Of a stretch of DNA of 64,000 nt, positions 44,577-54,088 are shown one piece after another (positions within the stretch are counted from its first letter, which is position 1; each line of letters begins with the position of its first letter). The translations under genes and the position numbers were made by a program. Source of the stretch: Aculops lycopersici (Eukaryota > Arthropoda > Arachnida > Trombidiformes > Eriophyidae); NCBI GenBank assembly GCA_015350385.1, contig WNKI01000005.1, positions 84,342 to 148,341 on the forward strand, given 5' to 3'. Under the pieces are notes generated by a model, which saw nothing but the letters and a program-made list of their open reading frames with translations, was not told the DNA's origin and made no database searches.

Positions 44577-46289
44577 TTAGCAATGCGTTAGAAGAAAAGC
44601 TGTCGATGAGATTATGGCAAAGTTCAATCTAAATATTGTTCCATAGTTGAGCGAGGCGATCCTTAGAAGCTCACAAGAATACTCCTCAGAATATAATCTC
44701 GAATCTGCGATAATCTTGCGCCATGAATTTAATGTATGAGTTGATATCTGGCATAATTTATTCGAGTTTCGGTCTCTCTTGGCTTTGGAGTTAATAAGCT
44801 CCGCGTTGGCGATAATAGAATAGACGAGCTTGCTGATCTCTTGACATCTCTGGTTGAGTTGTGCGTGAGGCACTATGCAAAAGTTCAATAAAATTATCCA
44901 AACCAAAGCCACAAGACGAAGGATGCTCATCTGATGACTTGCAAAGCTTAGTGCGACCAAAAGTAAAATTGCCATCAGAAGAGATGAGTAGAGGAATATA
45001 ACGCTATGTTCGGCTCTCTTGAACATGGTGCGGATTTCTTTTGTAAATATTTGAAAGCTCACATAAGATTCTAATAGTTTTGAATTCAGTTCATAACAAA
45101 TATTCTCACCCACTTCATCATAATCTCTTATCAAACTTATCAACTCGCCTTTGAATTTTCGCAATCTTTCATCGATGGAAGTTAAGTAGAGTTTTTGATC
45201 CAGAAAGCTTGTATATAAATAGGCCATGGGCTCGCTACACCAATCAACGGTCGCCATAACGAATGCACGGGTCAATAACATTTCAAAGCACTCAATGAAA
45301 TGAAAACCTCTTGGATAGTTGTCGAGCTCAGAGTGAGCAATCAATCTTTCGTGAGTCATGGCGAAGATTAAGTGTCCAGTTATCATACAAGCGAACCAAT
45401 ATGATACTGATGTGCAGATGAAGCATCGAGTCCAATTCGTAAGCAGGACTCGTTGTCTACTACGATTACGATTAACAGGCCAAATAAGATGCTTGGTCCT
45501 AGTAAATCTCAGTTGGTTCAAGTAGTCGAGCGCCAAGTTGAGAGTGGAAATAGACCTATTAAGCTCCGACCTTTTGGCTAGGAGGGCAACAATTAATTGT
45601 TTCACCATCTCAGGTGAGGATGTCGAATTTCCTGAGAGATCCTTGTCCATAATGTTCATATCTTTGACAATAGACTCTACCTGACCGATCAACTGTTGAC
45701 TTGAGCGTTCTAATGAGTCGTGGTAATCGAGATGACCATTAATCTTCTCGTTTGCAGTTAGAACCTTCATATGAGTAACAATTGAAATCTGGTTTTTGAA
45801 GATACAATCATCTACTCGATTGTCTAGATTGCGCATCTCGGCTTCATAGTCTTGCATAAAGAACAACACGCCCATCTTTTTGGACAACTCGTTCCGGTAA
45901 AACCGTTGGGCCGAGTAATATATCAAAGGGAGCAACGAGTAGACTGCGCACAAAGATACACTCATCTCGATGTCAGAGTCTCGGATGTGCGATCCTGTTT
46001 TCTCCAGTATATTATATATAACGAGAGTTGACTTTCGTAGGGCTTCTATCGCATCAAAGTCTAGATGAGATGTTTCGTTCCTTTTTATTAACCTCAATTG
46101 ATCATGATAAAGTTTTAATCGTTGCTGATAAATAAAGAACAAGGGCACGCTCATGACTGTCTTTACCATATAGACGATTAGTATAATTTTGAAGGTCACA
46201 GTGAGAAACCTGACCACCGCATCTTTAATTTTTCCCATTGACATCTTGATTGCTCTTTTGAATAGCTCTGTTGAATTTCTAGCTCTCAT
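44577..46289 (-). CDS. Intronless multi-pass membrane protein, possible gustatory-receptor-like
   Basis: 570 aa from the ATG at 46289. Hydrophobic segments lie at about residues 28-54, 109-130, 287-311, 429-450 and 455-475, with weaker ones at 333-350 and at the C-terminal end (FRLNFAIISSTAFLL). This gives roughly seven membrane spans with a long charged loop (about 140-280). Long intracellular helices and a hydrophobic span close to the C-terminus are the general plan of arthropod gustatory receptors, which form large lineage-specific, often intronless sets in mites. I do not see the classic TYhhhhhQF tail, so the assignment is tentative. TTTATT at 44447-44452 is a minus-strand poly(A) signal. 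Confidence 0.55.
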   Translation of the reverse strand: MRARNSTELFKRAIKMSMGKIKDAVVRFLTVTFKIILIVYMVKTVMSVPLFFIYQQRLKLYHDQLRLIKRNETSHLDFDAIEALRKSTLVIYNILEKTGSHIRDSDIEMSVSLCAVYSLLPLIYYSAQRFYRNELSKKMGVLFFMQDYEAEMRNLDNRVDDCIFKNQISIVTHMKVLTANEKINGHLDYHDSLERSSQQLIGQVESIVKDMNIMDKDLSGNSTSSPEMVKQLIVALLAKRSELNRSISTLNLALDYLNQLRFTRTKHLIWPVNRNRSRQRVLLTNWTRCFICTSVSYWFACMITGHLIFAMTHERLIAHSELDNYPRGFHFIECFEMLLTRAFVMATVDWCSEPMAYLYTSFLDQKLYLTSIDERLRKFKGELISLIRDYDEVGENICYELNSKLLESYVSFQIFTKEIRTMFKRAEHSVIFLYSSLLMAILLLVALSFASHQMSILRLVALVWIILLNFCIVPHAQLNQRCQEISKLVYSIIANAELINSKAKRDRNSNKLCQISTHTLNSWRKIIADSRLYSEEYSCELLRIASLNYGTIFRLNFAIISSTAFLLTHC

Positions 46290-46928
46290 GACTCTAAAAG
46301 TTGAATTGAACCAGAAAAGGCTCCTAATCAAGCACCTCGTGGCACAGTTACGCAAAATATAACTAGAAGCTCAATGCAACTCGTACATTTGATTTAATTT
46401 TCACTGGAGTTGTTGAAGATATAGGGACGTAAACTCAGGCCATTGAATGAAAGATGAATTAGCCACAACTCAACTCCGATCATAATTCTTCAATTTTTGA
46501 AGGATTGAGATTTGCATTATACTCGGAGCAGAGTACATAGTCATTGTTTGATCTTACTAAAAGATGGCATGCCAAAGAGCATGCCATATCTGTCTAGTTT
46601 CTTGAGCTTGCCATTGAATTTCCAGCTAAAATTACACTTCATTCTGGCCGGGAGAATTACTGTTCCGCACGAAAACAATGATTATATGCTCCCCTCCGAG
46701 TATCATGCAAATGTCAATCCATCCCCCCATTCCTTTCTGTACAACAGCCTAACCTCTCATCACAGATAAAATTAACACTAGACAGATTCAACTGAACCAT
46801 GCTGAATGAGTGGGATGAGAGAAATTTGGAAAAAGATTATATATTGATTTTATAGCTAGGTTCAATGTCAATGCAAAACTGTCCAGTTTTACCTTATATA
46901 TCTGGTTGTTTCATGTCATTCTCATTGC
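46290..46928. other. Intergenic between two minus-strand genes
   Basis: No gene seen. A 9-bp inverted repeat (ATGGCATGC at 46564-46572 and its complement at 46579-46587) lies here. Confidence 0.45.
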
Positions 46929-48035
46929 TCAGTTCTCGCCACCTGGCTGTGGCCTTATTGTGGGTTTGATGGAACCTCTCAGGGGGGCATGGTTTTCAAG
47001 ACCTCGACGGCCGACTTGCTGGATGGTTTGCGATGTTGGAATTTTATCCTTGAAGATAGACAGGCCTGCGTTCTCATCATTTGCATGCTCCGGCACGGGC
47101 TCCGACACTTCGGCCAAGATTTCGACTGGCTTGTTTGAAGCTCTTACCTCTTTCTTTTTGGCAACTCTGATTCCGTTGACTATCTTGGTTTGGTTCTTGA
47201 GGCCGCCAACATTTACAGTCTCAACAGATCCAGTTCCTACACGCATTATCGGCGCACAAAGACCTTTAGTGTCGATGGCATGGAATTTGAGGGTTTGTAG
47301 AGCAGCCCTAATACCGCTGCTCTGTAGCTTGGCAATCGTTTCGTTAGTGTGGAGTTTCGCTGTCTCGTGACACTCGTCTAGCTGACCATTGCGTATCATT
47401 CTATCAATCCTAAACTTCAGCTGGCTAGTTGCCTCCTCTAGGACATCTTTGGGGGATGCTAGATTCTTCAATCCCAACTTCAGTAGATCCTGCGCTCGCT
47501 TGACATTCTTCCTGATCTCGTATTGCCACGACCAATTGAGGTAGAATCTCGCCAGCAGAGTGCATATGGAGTTTGCATACATAAACCCAAACACTTCAAT
47601 TGGTTCATCACAGAAAAGTTTGAACTTCATAAAGATCTCAAAGAGTCTTTCGTCTTGTTTGAATTGGTTCATGTTATAATATGTTTCGATACAGCTTTCA
47701 ATGGCGTTGGTGATTCCATTAACTTTACCACCATCTGGTACATGTTGCTCTAGCCAATCGATGTGTTTGACCCAAAGGTCGAGTTGTTTGTCGTAGTCGT
47801 CTTTCAGTTGCTCCATCTCCTTATTGAATTGCTCATTATGCGCTTGGATGGTTGCCTTCTTGCCTTCATTATCGGTTACTAGATTCAAAGCTTCCATGAG
47901 AGATTCTAGTTTCCTGCCTTGCTTTATGGGCTGTATGTTTTCTTTCTGTTGCTCCCATGAGGCTATCGATGGTCCGGCAACCGGTGCGTTCTTATCTGAC
48001 TCAAGTACGATCTCTTCTTCAACTCTGACTGCCAT
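46929..48035 (-). CDS. Mad3/BubR1 spindle checkpoint protein without kinase domain
   Basis: Single exon, 368 aa. Residues 25-40 hold a KEN box (WEQQKENIQPIKQGRK), and residues 40-215 the Mad3/BUB1 N-terminal domain (LDLWVKHIDWLEQHVP, TYYNMNQFKQDERLFEIFMK, EVFGFMYANSICTLLARFYL, RAQDLLKLGLKNLASP). Near the C-terminus NAGLSIFKDK resembles an ABBA-type Cdc20-binding motif, and RRGLENHAPLR is a degenerate KEN/D-box site. The protein would act as a pseudosubstrate inhibitor of APC/C-Cdc20 in the mitotic checkpoint complex. It ends without any kinase domain, so it is Mad3-like rather than a full BubR1. No kinase exon is seen downstream. Confidence 0.85.
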   Translation of the reverse strand: MAVRVEEEIVLESDKNAPVAGPSIASWEQQKENIQPIKQGRKLESLMEALNLVTDNEGKKATIQAHNEQFNKEMEQLKDDYDKQLDLWVKHIDWLEQHVPDGGKVNGITNAIESCIETYYNMNQFKQDERLFEIFMKFKLFCDEPIEVFGFMYANSICTLLARFYLNWSWQYEIRKNVKRAQDLLKLGLKNLASPKDVLEEATSQLKFRIDRMIRNGQLDECHETAKLHTNETIAKLQSSGIRAALQTLKFHAIDTKGLCAPIMRVGTGSVETVNVGGLKNQTKIVNGIRVAKKKEVRASNKPVEILAEVSEPVPEHANDENAGLSIFKDKIPTSQTIQQVGRRGLENHAPLRGSIKPTIRPQPGGEN

Positions 48036-48599
48036 TGTATATGCCAGAATCTTTTTTAATAATGAAATTTTGAATAATATGAGGTAATATTTTCGGTTTT
48101 ATATATATATTTTCGAACTGACAGGATATGAGTGTTTCAAAACCGAACCCAACGCGAGTAGAAACTGTTGCTCTCTGTAAGCTGTAGCACGAGCCAGCGG
48201 TGTACCGGCGATACTTATTCGAGAACAGAGAGAATTATAGCGCAGTATTTCCTAGTGACCAGATTTCTTCCCCTATTCTAACCCCGAAATCTATCAGAGT
48301 CAAGAGCTGTGTCCGTTCATGTTGTGCCATACAAAGGGAAGATCTATGGGATAAACAAGGGAAAATCCATAGGATTATGTGCTAAATTTTCGAATGAGCA
48401 AATTTGGTGAATTTCACCAAGAATCGCACATTTTGTCGCGTCCGGCGAACAACGAGCAGCCAGATTCTACTATCGCGTTTGACCGTTTTTAATCTACACC
48501 TTAGGTACATGATTGTTTTGGCTCGAGTTTGACTATATTCCCTTCTCTCACCTTCCTTCTGTCATTACATGAGTGTAAATCAACTTATTCCAACAGGTC
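48036..48599. promoter_or_regulatory. Divergent spacer between Mad3-like (-) and coiled-coil (+) genes
   Basis: No gene. A TATATATAT stretch lies near 48101. A perfect 8-bp inverted repeat TTGGTGAA-T-TTCACCAA sits at 48404-48420. CCAACAG just before the ATG at 48600 could be a splice acceptor of a 5' UTR intron. Confidence 0.4.
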
Positions 48600-49073
48600 A
48601 TGGATATTGCACAATCAAATGAGGCCATGAAGGCCGACGACAGGAATATTCAGCAGAAATACAACGAAATGCTTGCAGTTCTCCGACCCTTAGACGAGGA
48701 GTGGAACGAACATGCAAGCGTCAAGGATCAGAAGATGAAAAGTCTACACAAGAGGGAAGAGGAGAACCTTCAATTTGAGGAGAATCTAGAGTCTACACTG
48801 AAGAAGCACATGATTGAGGCCTATGATATACCTTCAACTTTGGAGGAGCTTCACTCGAAAGTTAAAGAGTTGCAAGAAGCAAGGGATGCAGCTCGCGATT
48901 CGGAACAGGAAAAGAGATCTCAGAAAAATGTATTGAAGGTGACAACTGCAAATATTAAGGAAGAAATTGAGGAATTATTTAAGGTGAAGGAGGAACGGGA
49001 GAAATTCAAGCCGTCATGTTTACTGCTGCAGTTGATGAAGTCGAAGGGCCTCCAAATGCCTGGCTCGCTGTAG
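48600..49073 (+). CDS. Small coiled-coil protein, unknown
   Basis: 157 aa, single visible exon. Almost the whole chain is charged heptad-like helix (LAVLRPLDEEWNEHASVKDQ, EENLQFEENLESTLKKHMIE, LEELHSKVKELQEARDAARD, KEEIEELFKVKEEREKF). No family is recognised. The last 68 bp overlap, antisense, the coding end of SCAMP. If an intron donor is used near 48983 (TTTAAG/GTGAAG) the real C-terminus would differ. The coding call rests on length and composition. Confidence 0.55.
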   Translation: MDIAQSNEAMKADDRNIQQKYNEMLAVLRPLDEEWNEHASVKDQKMKSLHKREEENLQFEENLESTLKKHMIEAYDIPSTLEELHSKVKELQEARDAARDSEQEKRSQKNVLKVTTANIKEEIEELFKVKEEREKFKPSCLLLQLMKSKGLQMPGSL

Positions 49074-49983
49074 TCCTAGCCGCCTGGGCCACTGTTTGTT
49101 GAACATATTGATTGCTGATTATACCTTGAGTGAACTCATTCTTTGCCTTGGCGATACTGGCACCCGACGATCTGTATATGGAGTGAACTCTGAGTATGAA
49201 CAGAGTACTTGCAGTAGTGTAGGCAACCCAGCAGGCAGTAACAAAAAATAAAACAATCGCTAGTAATACACTGACTCCCAGATTTTTCAGTGCCACGTAG
49301 AGGCCACAGGGTCCGCCGGTGGGCAAACCCAGTGACCAGAGTCCGACTATCATCGTTTGCATGAAGAATACAAAAAAGAAGACCATGAAGTTGAAGGAGC
49401 TATCATTCTTGAACGCCTTATATAATGGTCTGAACCATGACATGTAGGTTAATGGAACCAGAAATATGGTTGTTGTAATACTGAAACCAAGATTGTTTGT
49501 CGCATTCTCAACGCCATATGATAGTAATAATATGGCTGCAAATATGTTGAGTAGCTGGGTGAATACAAAACCAATCCAAAGATGGTAGCCAAGTTGAACG
49601 ACGCGTTGGAATTCTGGTCTAATGTCGACGTTGATGTCCTGGAAGAAACATGGTTTTAATGGGCAGAACGATGGCAGGGGTGGCCAATTATGTTGACGTC
49701 TAAATTCGCCACCTTGTCTTAAAGCTTCTTCACGAGCTGCCAATTCGGCGGCCTTTATCTCTAGTTCCTGTTGTCTTCTCTCTAGTTCGCTTTGCATTTG
49801 TTTGGTGTCAATTGTAACGGTGACATCATTATTGTTGTTACTATTATTATTAATATTATTATTGTTGGTGTTGTTATTACTATTACTATTATTAGTGTTG
49901 ATAATGTTGCTATTGCTCGATGATGCAGCTGCCGATGGAGCCGCCAAAGGTGTAGTTGGATCTGGATTAAAGATTGTATCCAT
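49006..49983 (-). CDS. SCAMP: Secretory carrier-associated membrane protein (SCAMP)
   Basis: Single exon, 325 aa. The N-terminus has an Asn-rich low-complexity tract (about residues 20-55), followed by a coiled coil (LERRQQELEIKAAELAAREE) and the SCAMP core. The core is WPPLPSFCPLKPCFFQDINV, then four membrane spans (about residues 130-265) with the amphipathic loop SWFRPLYKAFKNDSSFNFMV between spans 2 and 3, then WVAYTTASTLFILRVHSIYR. SCAMPs recycle between Golgi, endosomes and plasma membrane and help vesicle fusion. NPF repeats seen in larger SCAMPs are reduced to NPD. The Asn run is coded mostly by AAT repeats. Confidence 0.93.
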   Translation of the reverse strand: MDTIFNPDPTTPLAAPSAAASSSNSNIINTNNSNSNNNTNNNNINNNSNNNNDVTVTIDTKQMQSELERRQQELEIKAAELAAREEALRQGGEFRRQHNWPPLPSFCPLKPCFFQDINVDIRPEFQRVVQLGYHLWIGFVFTQLLNIFAAILLLSYGVENATNNLGFSITTTIFLVPLTYMSWFRPLYKAFKNDSSFNFMVFFFVFFMQTMIVGLWSLGLPTGGPCGLYVALKNLGVSVLLAIVLFFVTACWVAYTTASTLFILRVHSIYRSSGASIAKAKNEFTQGIISNQYVQQTVAQAARTTASQAFGGPSTSSTAAVNMTA

Positions 49984-51573
49984 TTTGTAATAATTATCAA
50001 ATTTATTTGGATGTCTTGATGAATAAGGTGGTCATCAATATGGTTGTTTTAAATACGCACAGTTGTTGACTTATATTTTACGAATCTTCGCGCAGGTCCG
50101 CCGCAAAACTTGATTTGGTTTTAATACGCGTCTTTCGTGAGGAAATTATCTAATTTTTTTTCAAATTTTTCTCTTCTGTTAATATGATTCACAAATTCCC
50201 ATAGACTCCTACAATGATTCAAAAATAGCGCCTAGATGCTCATTTGATCGGTTCGCAAATTGAATGTAAACTAGTGTATAGACACTACGGGTAGTTTGAT
50301 CATTTTCGCCATCACCGAATGCAGCTGTTAGTGATCCTGCCGACCTCGCGTGCGTCAAGTTGCGGCCGCTGGGGGGCGGTAGTTGCTCCAGTAAAATGGT
50401 TTTTCATGTGAAAAGTCCTCGTGGGCTTCGACGGAGTTTTCATTTGCAGACTGCTACAGAGAGATCGGGAAAAAACTGGCCGCTGGCCGCAGCGACGACG
50501 GCAGCAGGCGAACAGAGGGCGAGACAAACCGAATACTAGAAGGCATTGAGACCAGGGCACTGAAATTTGCACTGTCTGTGGACATCACTCGGAGAGGGCT
50601 TGAGTTCTTTCCCCTCTATGGCGAGTTGTTTGTGTACGCCTACAGTTTGTTGCAACAAAGTTTCTCATACGCTACAACGTGAAAAAGCTAGCAACGCGGG
50701 TTTACATTGAGCCCGAACGAACAACACATAGAGTGTTATGGGGGGAAAGCACAACTGACTCACACTGACAGCTCTCGTTCGCTAGCTCGTCTCGCAGCCA
50801 TCCACTGTGGACGAGAGAGCGAGCAACCACTTGATGGAGCTGCGCACACGGATAGTGCAGAGCAAAGCGGAGCTAATGGACGGAGATTCCGAGATTTCGC
50901 TCGCCAGGTAAGAGCCGCGCGCACCACATCCATGGTGAATTTACCTGCCAGCCATTTGCTCTGGATGTTGTTATTGTCCGTAGCAGCGGCTTTGTAAACT
51001 TCCACACACTGGCCGCCGCATTCTCTCGCTGCGATTCAACGCGTTAACATCGTGCGTCGAGAGCACACAAGCATAGCAGGCAGGCACATTTGCATTCGCA
51101 CACACGACCCGGCTAAACTTACCTGGCCGAAGGCGACGTCGTCGAGGAAACCGAAGAAAAAGTTTTTCCTCTTCTCTTATTGTTATTATATTTGGATTTC
51201 CATCCAACCGTCATCGAGTTTAATTCATACCAAGAGTGCCAAGTTACCTGCAAATTGACATCATCCAAGTATCAAGCGAAATCTGAAGCAATAGCGAGAC
51301 TTGCTGATATAAGAAATAGCAACTAGCGCCCTTCTTCCTGCAAGTTTTACAAGATGCATTGAAACTTGAAAATAGGATAGCAAGTGAACAGAAGCATCAA
51401 TCACGACCACGAATAGAATGTCGTCGCTATCCTTAGAGACTAGATGTCGTTACAATAATTATTATAATATTGATACAAAAGCAAAGAGCAAGTTTAGAAC
51501 AAGACATCATCATCATCAAAACAACCACTTGTTGTCCAACACAAAAATACTAGCAACAACCACCACTCGCAAA
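49984..51573. promoter_or_regulatory. Promoter/5' region of the Ig gene and SCAMP
   Basis: No supported coding region apart from a possible longer N-terminus of the Ig gene (ATG at 51418, in frame). It contains GC-richer stretches near 50340-50530 and 50790-50920. Confidence 0.4.
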
Positions 51574-52105
51574 ATGATCTCCTCTACAGCCAACCGGACT
51601 CAGCTCAACAACCTGTTGATACTCGCAACCTCATTGCTGACACTGAGTGTTTACATTGCCAATGGTCAGCAGCAGCCGCTAGGCGACCTGTTGCTGGCCC
51701 GCGAGCAACAATCAGCCTCCGATTTGCAGCAGCCGCAGCAATCTATGCAAAACCAAGATGGCGGACTGGCCAGCGCGGCGAGGGGCGAGATTTTGGTTCA
51801 ACCAAACTCGCAAGTCACTATTCCCTGCAAATTGCCGCCCTCGGCAGCCGGCAAGCAACTGAGCAAGTTCCATTGGAACTTTTTTGGAACCTCCGCAAAG
51901 GAGCCGCGTTTGCTCTGTTACGAGGACAAGTGTCTCGACGAGGACAGATCAGGTTACCATTTAGACTTTGAGCGCGAGTCTGGCAGTTACGATGTAATAA
52001 TCAAGAACGCAACCTACGAACATCACGATGGAGTCTACTATTGCAAATACAGAGACCCCGAAACTCAGCGAGATATTAATCGCGAATCCAGACTGACAGT
52101 ACTAA
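51574..52105 (+). CDS. Echinoid-like Ig cell-surface protein, exon with signal peptide and Ig V-type domain
   Basis: The ATG at 51574 is preferred because a signal peptide follows directly (LNNLLILATSLLTLSVYIANG). An in-frame ATG at 51418 would put 52 basic residues before it. A Gln-rich linker leads to an Ig domain: NSQVTIPCK (C85), FHWNFFG (W101) and DGVYYCKYR (C157), with an extra pair in LLCYEDKCLDE (C115, C120) that may form a second disulphide. The exon ends LTVL-A at a GTAAGT donor (phase 1). The next exon lies 9 kb away at 61127. Domain order and the downstream sequence suggest the echinoid group of arthropod adhesion molecules. Confidence 0.75.
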
Positions 52106-52256
52106 GTAAGTAGATCACTATTTTAATTACTCTCTTTCTCTCTAATTCTTATCTTCTCCTTCTCTATTCGTTGACTATTTTTGCATTGTATATGTGACAA
52201 GATACTTTGTGATCCTGTGTGAGAGTGTTGTGTTTGATTGTAAATAGTCTCCCCCT

Positions 52257-53879
52257 CTACTTCCTTGTCTCGCTTTCCTCCTCCTCCGAGTCGCTGGAGG
52301 AGGAAGTTGAAATTTCAGTTGCTGGTTTCGCTTCCGCTGTTGGTTTAACCTCCTCAGCGTTGACGGCAGTTGTTGTTGCGGTTGCTGCCGATCTCTTTTT
52401 GGGTTTGGTAGCGTCGGACGTGGAGGCTGCAGCCGCCGTTATGGCTGACGTTTGAGCCGACGAGGATCGCGATGCCTCAATAAGTTTGCTCAGTGGAACT
52501 TGGCGCATATTTTGCCCATTGGCACTGCCGAGACCCAAAGCCGATGGATTCTCCACTGGCTTCATAATGTACCACCTGTTGTTGATCGATGCCGCAGTTA
52601 GTCCATTGAAATCATCGGGAACTGTAACGATCTTCTGTTGCGCATTTGAGATGTCGAATCCCGTGCCTCCTGTTGAGAATCCAGATTGTCCGTTGCCGAA
52701 ACCCGAGGAGCTCGACGAGGACTCGAAACTAGAGCTCCCGGGTATGGTGACAATTTGGGGCGTTGATTGTTGTTGCTGAGAGAAACTTTGTTGTTGGAGA
52801 GAACTTTGAGCCGGCGTTCCGGTGACAGTGGATCCCTCGTTTCCGGCGAAGCCGCTAGACGAGTCAACCTTTTCCTGTTGCAAGGCTCCACTAAAACCAC
52901 CTGTGGATACGTCATTCAAACCAAATGTTTGCAAACCACCAGTTGGCCCGCCGCCAGCCAAGTTACTCGATGACGAGGCTGAGAATTGATTAAACCCTTC
53001 AATGGAACTTGGTTGGGCTCCGAAGGAGGATGAGAATTGTCTATTGAAGGCGCTCGACGATTGAACGGGTTGTGGTTGCACTTGTTGCTGCACTATTTGT
53101 TGCGTAAATCCCGACTCAGTTTGCACCGGAGCCACCGGTGTGCTCGAAAAACTTTGCACGCGTCTAAAACTCTGCTCGCTCGAGGGTAAAACTACTGGCT
53201 GGGCCACCTGTTGCACTTGACGCACTTGATTGAAAAAGGACGTCTGTTGCTGGGGTTGAGGTTGGGGTTGAATCGAGTTTACAATTGTCTTCGATGATTG
53301 AAACTCATTGCTCGACGGCGAGGGAATGGATATTGTTGGCTGGACTTGTGACGAAACCTGGCGTGAGAATTGTGAAAATTGCGAGCTTGGCTGAATCACT
53401 GGCTGGGCGCTCGACGAGAACGATTTGCTCTGTTGGGAGCGGAAAAAGTTTTGCTGTGCCGGCGATAGAACTTGCGACGACGACTGGCGGAAATTTGACA
53501 AGGCCGACTTTGTTCCACCTGTTGTCTGTTGACCACCGCCGCCACCACCTGAGAATGAGCTACTCTCCTCGAAGGCGTTGAATGAGGTTTGCGGCTGGAC
53601 AAGTTGCTGGAAGACGCGTTTATTGGAGCTGCTCATTTGCTTGATGAATTGTTGCTGCTGAACTGGAGTTAGTTGGCTAAACATTTGCATGAACGAAGAG
53701 CTCAAACTCTGACCTCCAGTTCCAAATCCGATTCCCGATGAGCTTCCAGAATTACCTGTGCTAAATCCGCCCTTGACTCCCTGAGCTGCAACTTCATATT
53801 TGTGCTGACTCAGGAGTGTGGCCAAAACAGTTAGCTCAACTAGAGTAACTAGAAGCCTTTTGACTTGTGGATATTTCAT
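52257..53879 (-). CDS. Q/S-rich secreted protein nested in the Ig gene intron
   Basis: 540 aa from the ATG at 53879, single exon, antisense to the host gene. Residues 1-33 are a signal peptide (MKYPQVKRLLVTLVELTVLA core, cleavage near AAQG). The mature chain is largely Gln, Ser, Gly, Phe and Val, with repeated short motifs such as SSSF, QSF, QPV and FNxQFSSS, and has no cysteines in the part read. A less repetitive stretch near the C-terminus (DDFNGLTAASINNRWYIMKP) may fold. A basic segment and a tail of Ser, Asp and Glu (SSSSDSEEEES) close it. The composition recalls structural secreted proteins (silk, cement, cuticle) or prion-like polymers; the role is inference. A TATA box lies upstream at 54081-54088. 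Confidence 0.75.
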   Translation of the reverse strand: MKYPQVKRLLVTLVELTVLATLLSQHKYEVAAQGVKGGFSTGNSGSSSGIGFGTGGQSLSSSFMQMFSQLTPVQQQQFIKQMSSSNKRVFQQLVQPQTSFNAFEESSSFSGGGGGGQQTTGGTKSALSNFRQSSSQVLSPAQQNFFRSQQSKSFSSSAQPVIQPSSQFSQFSRQVSSQVQPTISIPSPSSNEFQSSKTIVNSIQPQPQPQQQTSFFNQVRQVQQVAQPVVLPSSEQSFRRVQSFSSTPVAPVQTESGFTQQIVQQQVQPQPVQSSSAFNRQFSSSFGAQPSSIEGFNQFSASSSSNLAGGGPTGGLQTFGLNDVSTGGFSGALQQEKVDSSSGFAGNEGSTVTGTPAQSSLQQQSFSQQQQSTPQIVTIPGSSSFESSSSSSGFGNGQSGFSTGGTGFDISNAQQKIVTVPDDFNGLTAASINNRWYIMKPVENPSALGLGSANGQNMRQVPLSKLIEASRSSSAQTSAITAAAASTSDATKPKKRSAATATTTAVNAEEVKPTAEAKPATEISTSSSSDSEEEESETRK

Positions 53880-54080
53880 CTTGCTTATTCTTTTGATTCT
53901 ATTGAAAGTTTGATATTTTTGCTCTCTTGTTACCTGATATTCAATCACTCTGATCTGATGTAAACACTCCGATGAACTTCCTCAGGTATATGGGACATAT
54001 ATTTATTTCCGTTTCTATATCGTTTCATTCCGGCGGCCGCCCAACTGAAGAGTGTCACCCGATTCCCAATGCCAACTAGC

Positions 54081-54088
54081 CTTTTATA
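54081..54088 (-). promoter_or_regulatory. TATA box of the nested Q/S-rich gene
   Basis: Read on the minus strand as TATAAAAG, about 200 bp before the start codon at 53879. A start site about 30 bp downstream (near 54050) would leave a 5' UTR of about 170 nt. Confidence 0.55.
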
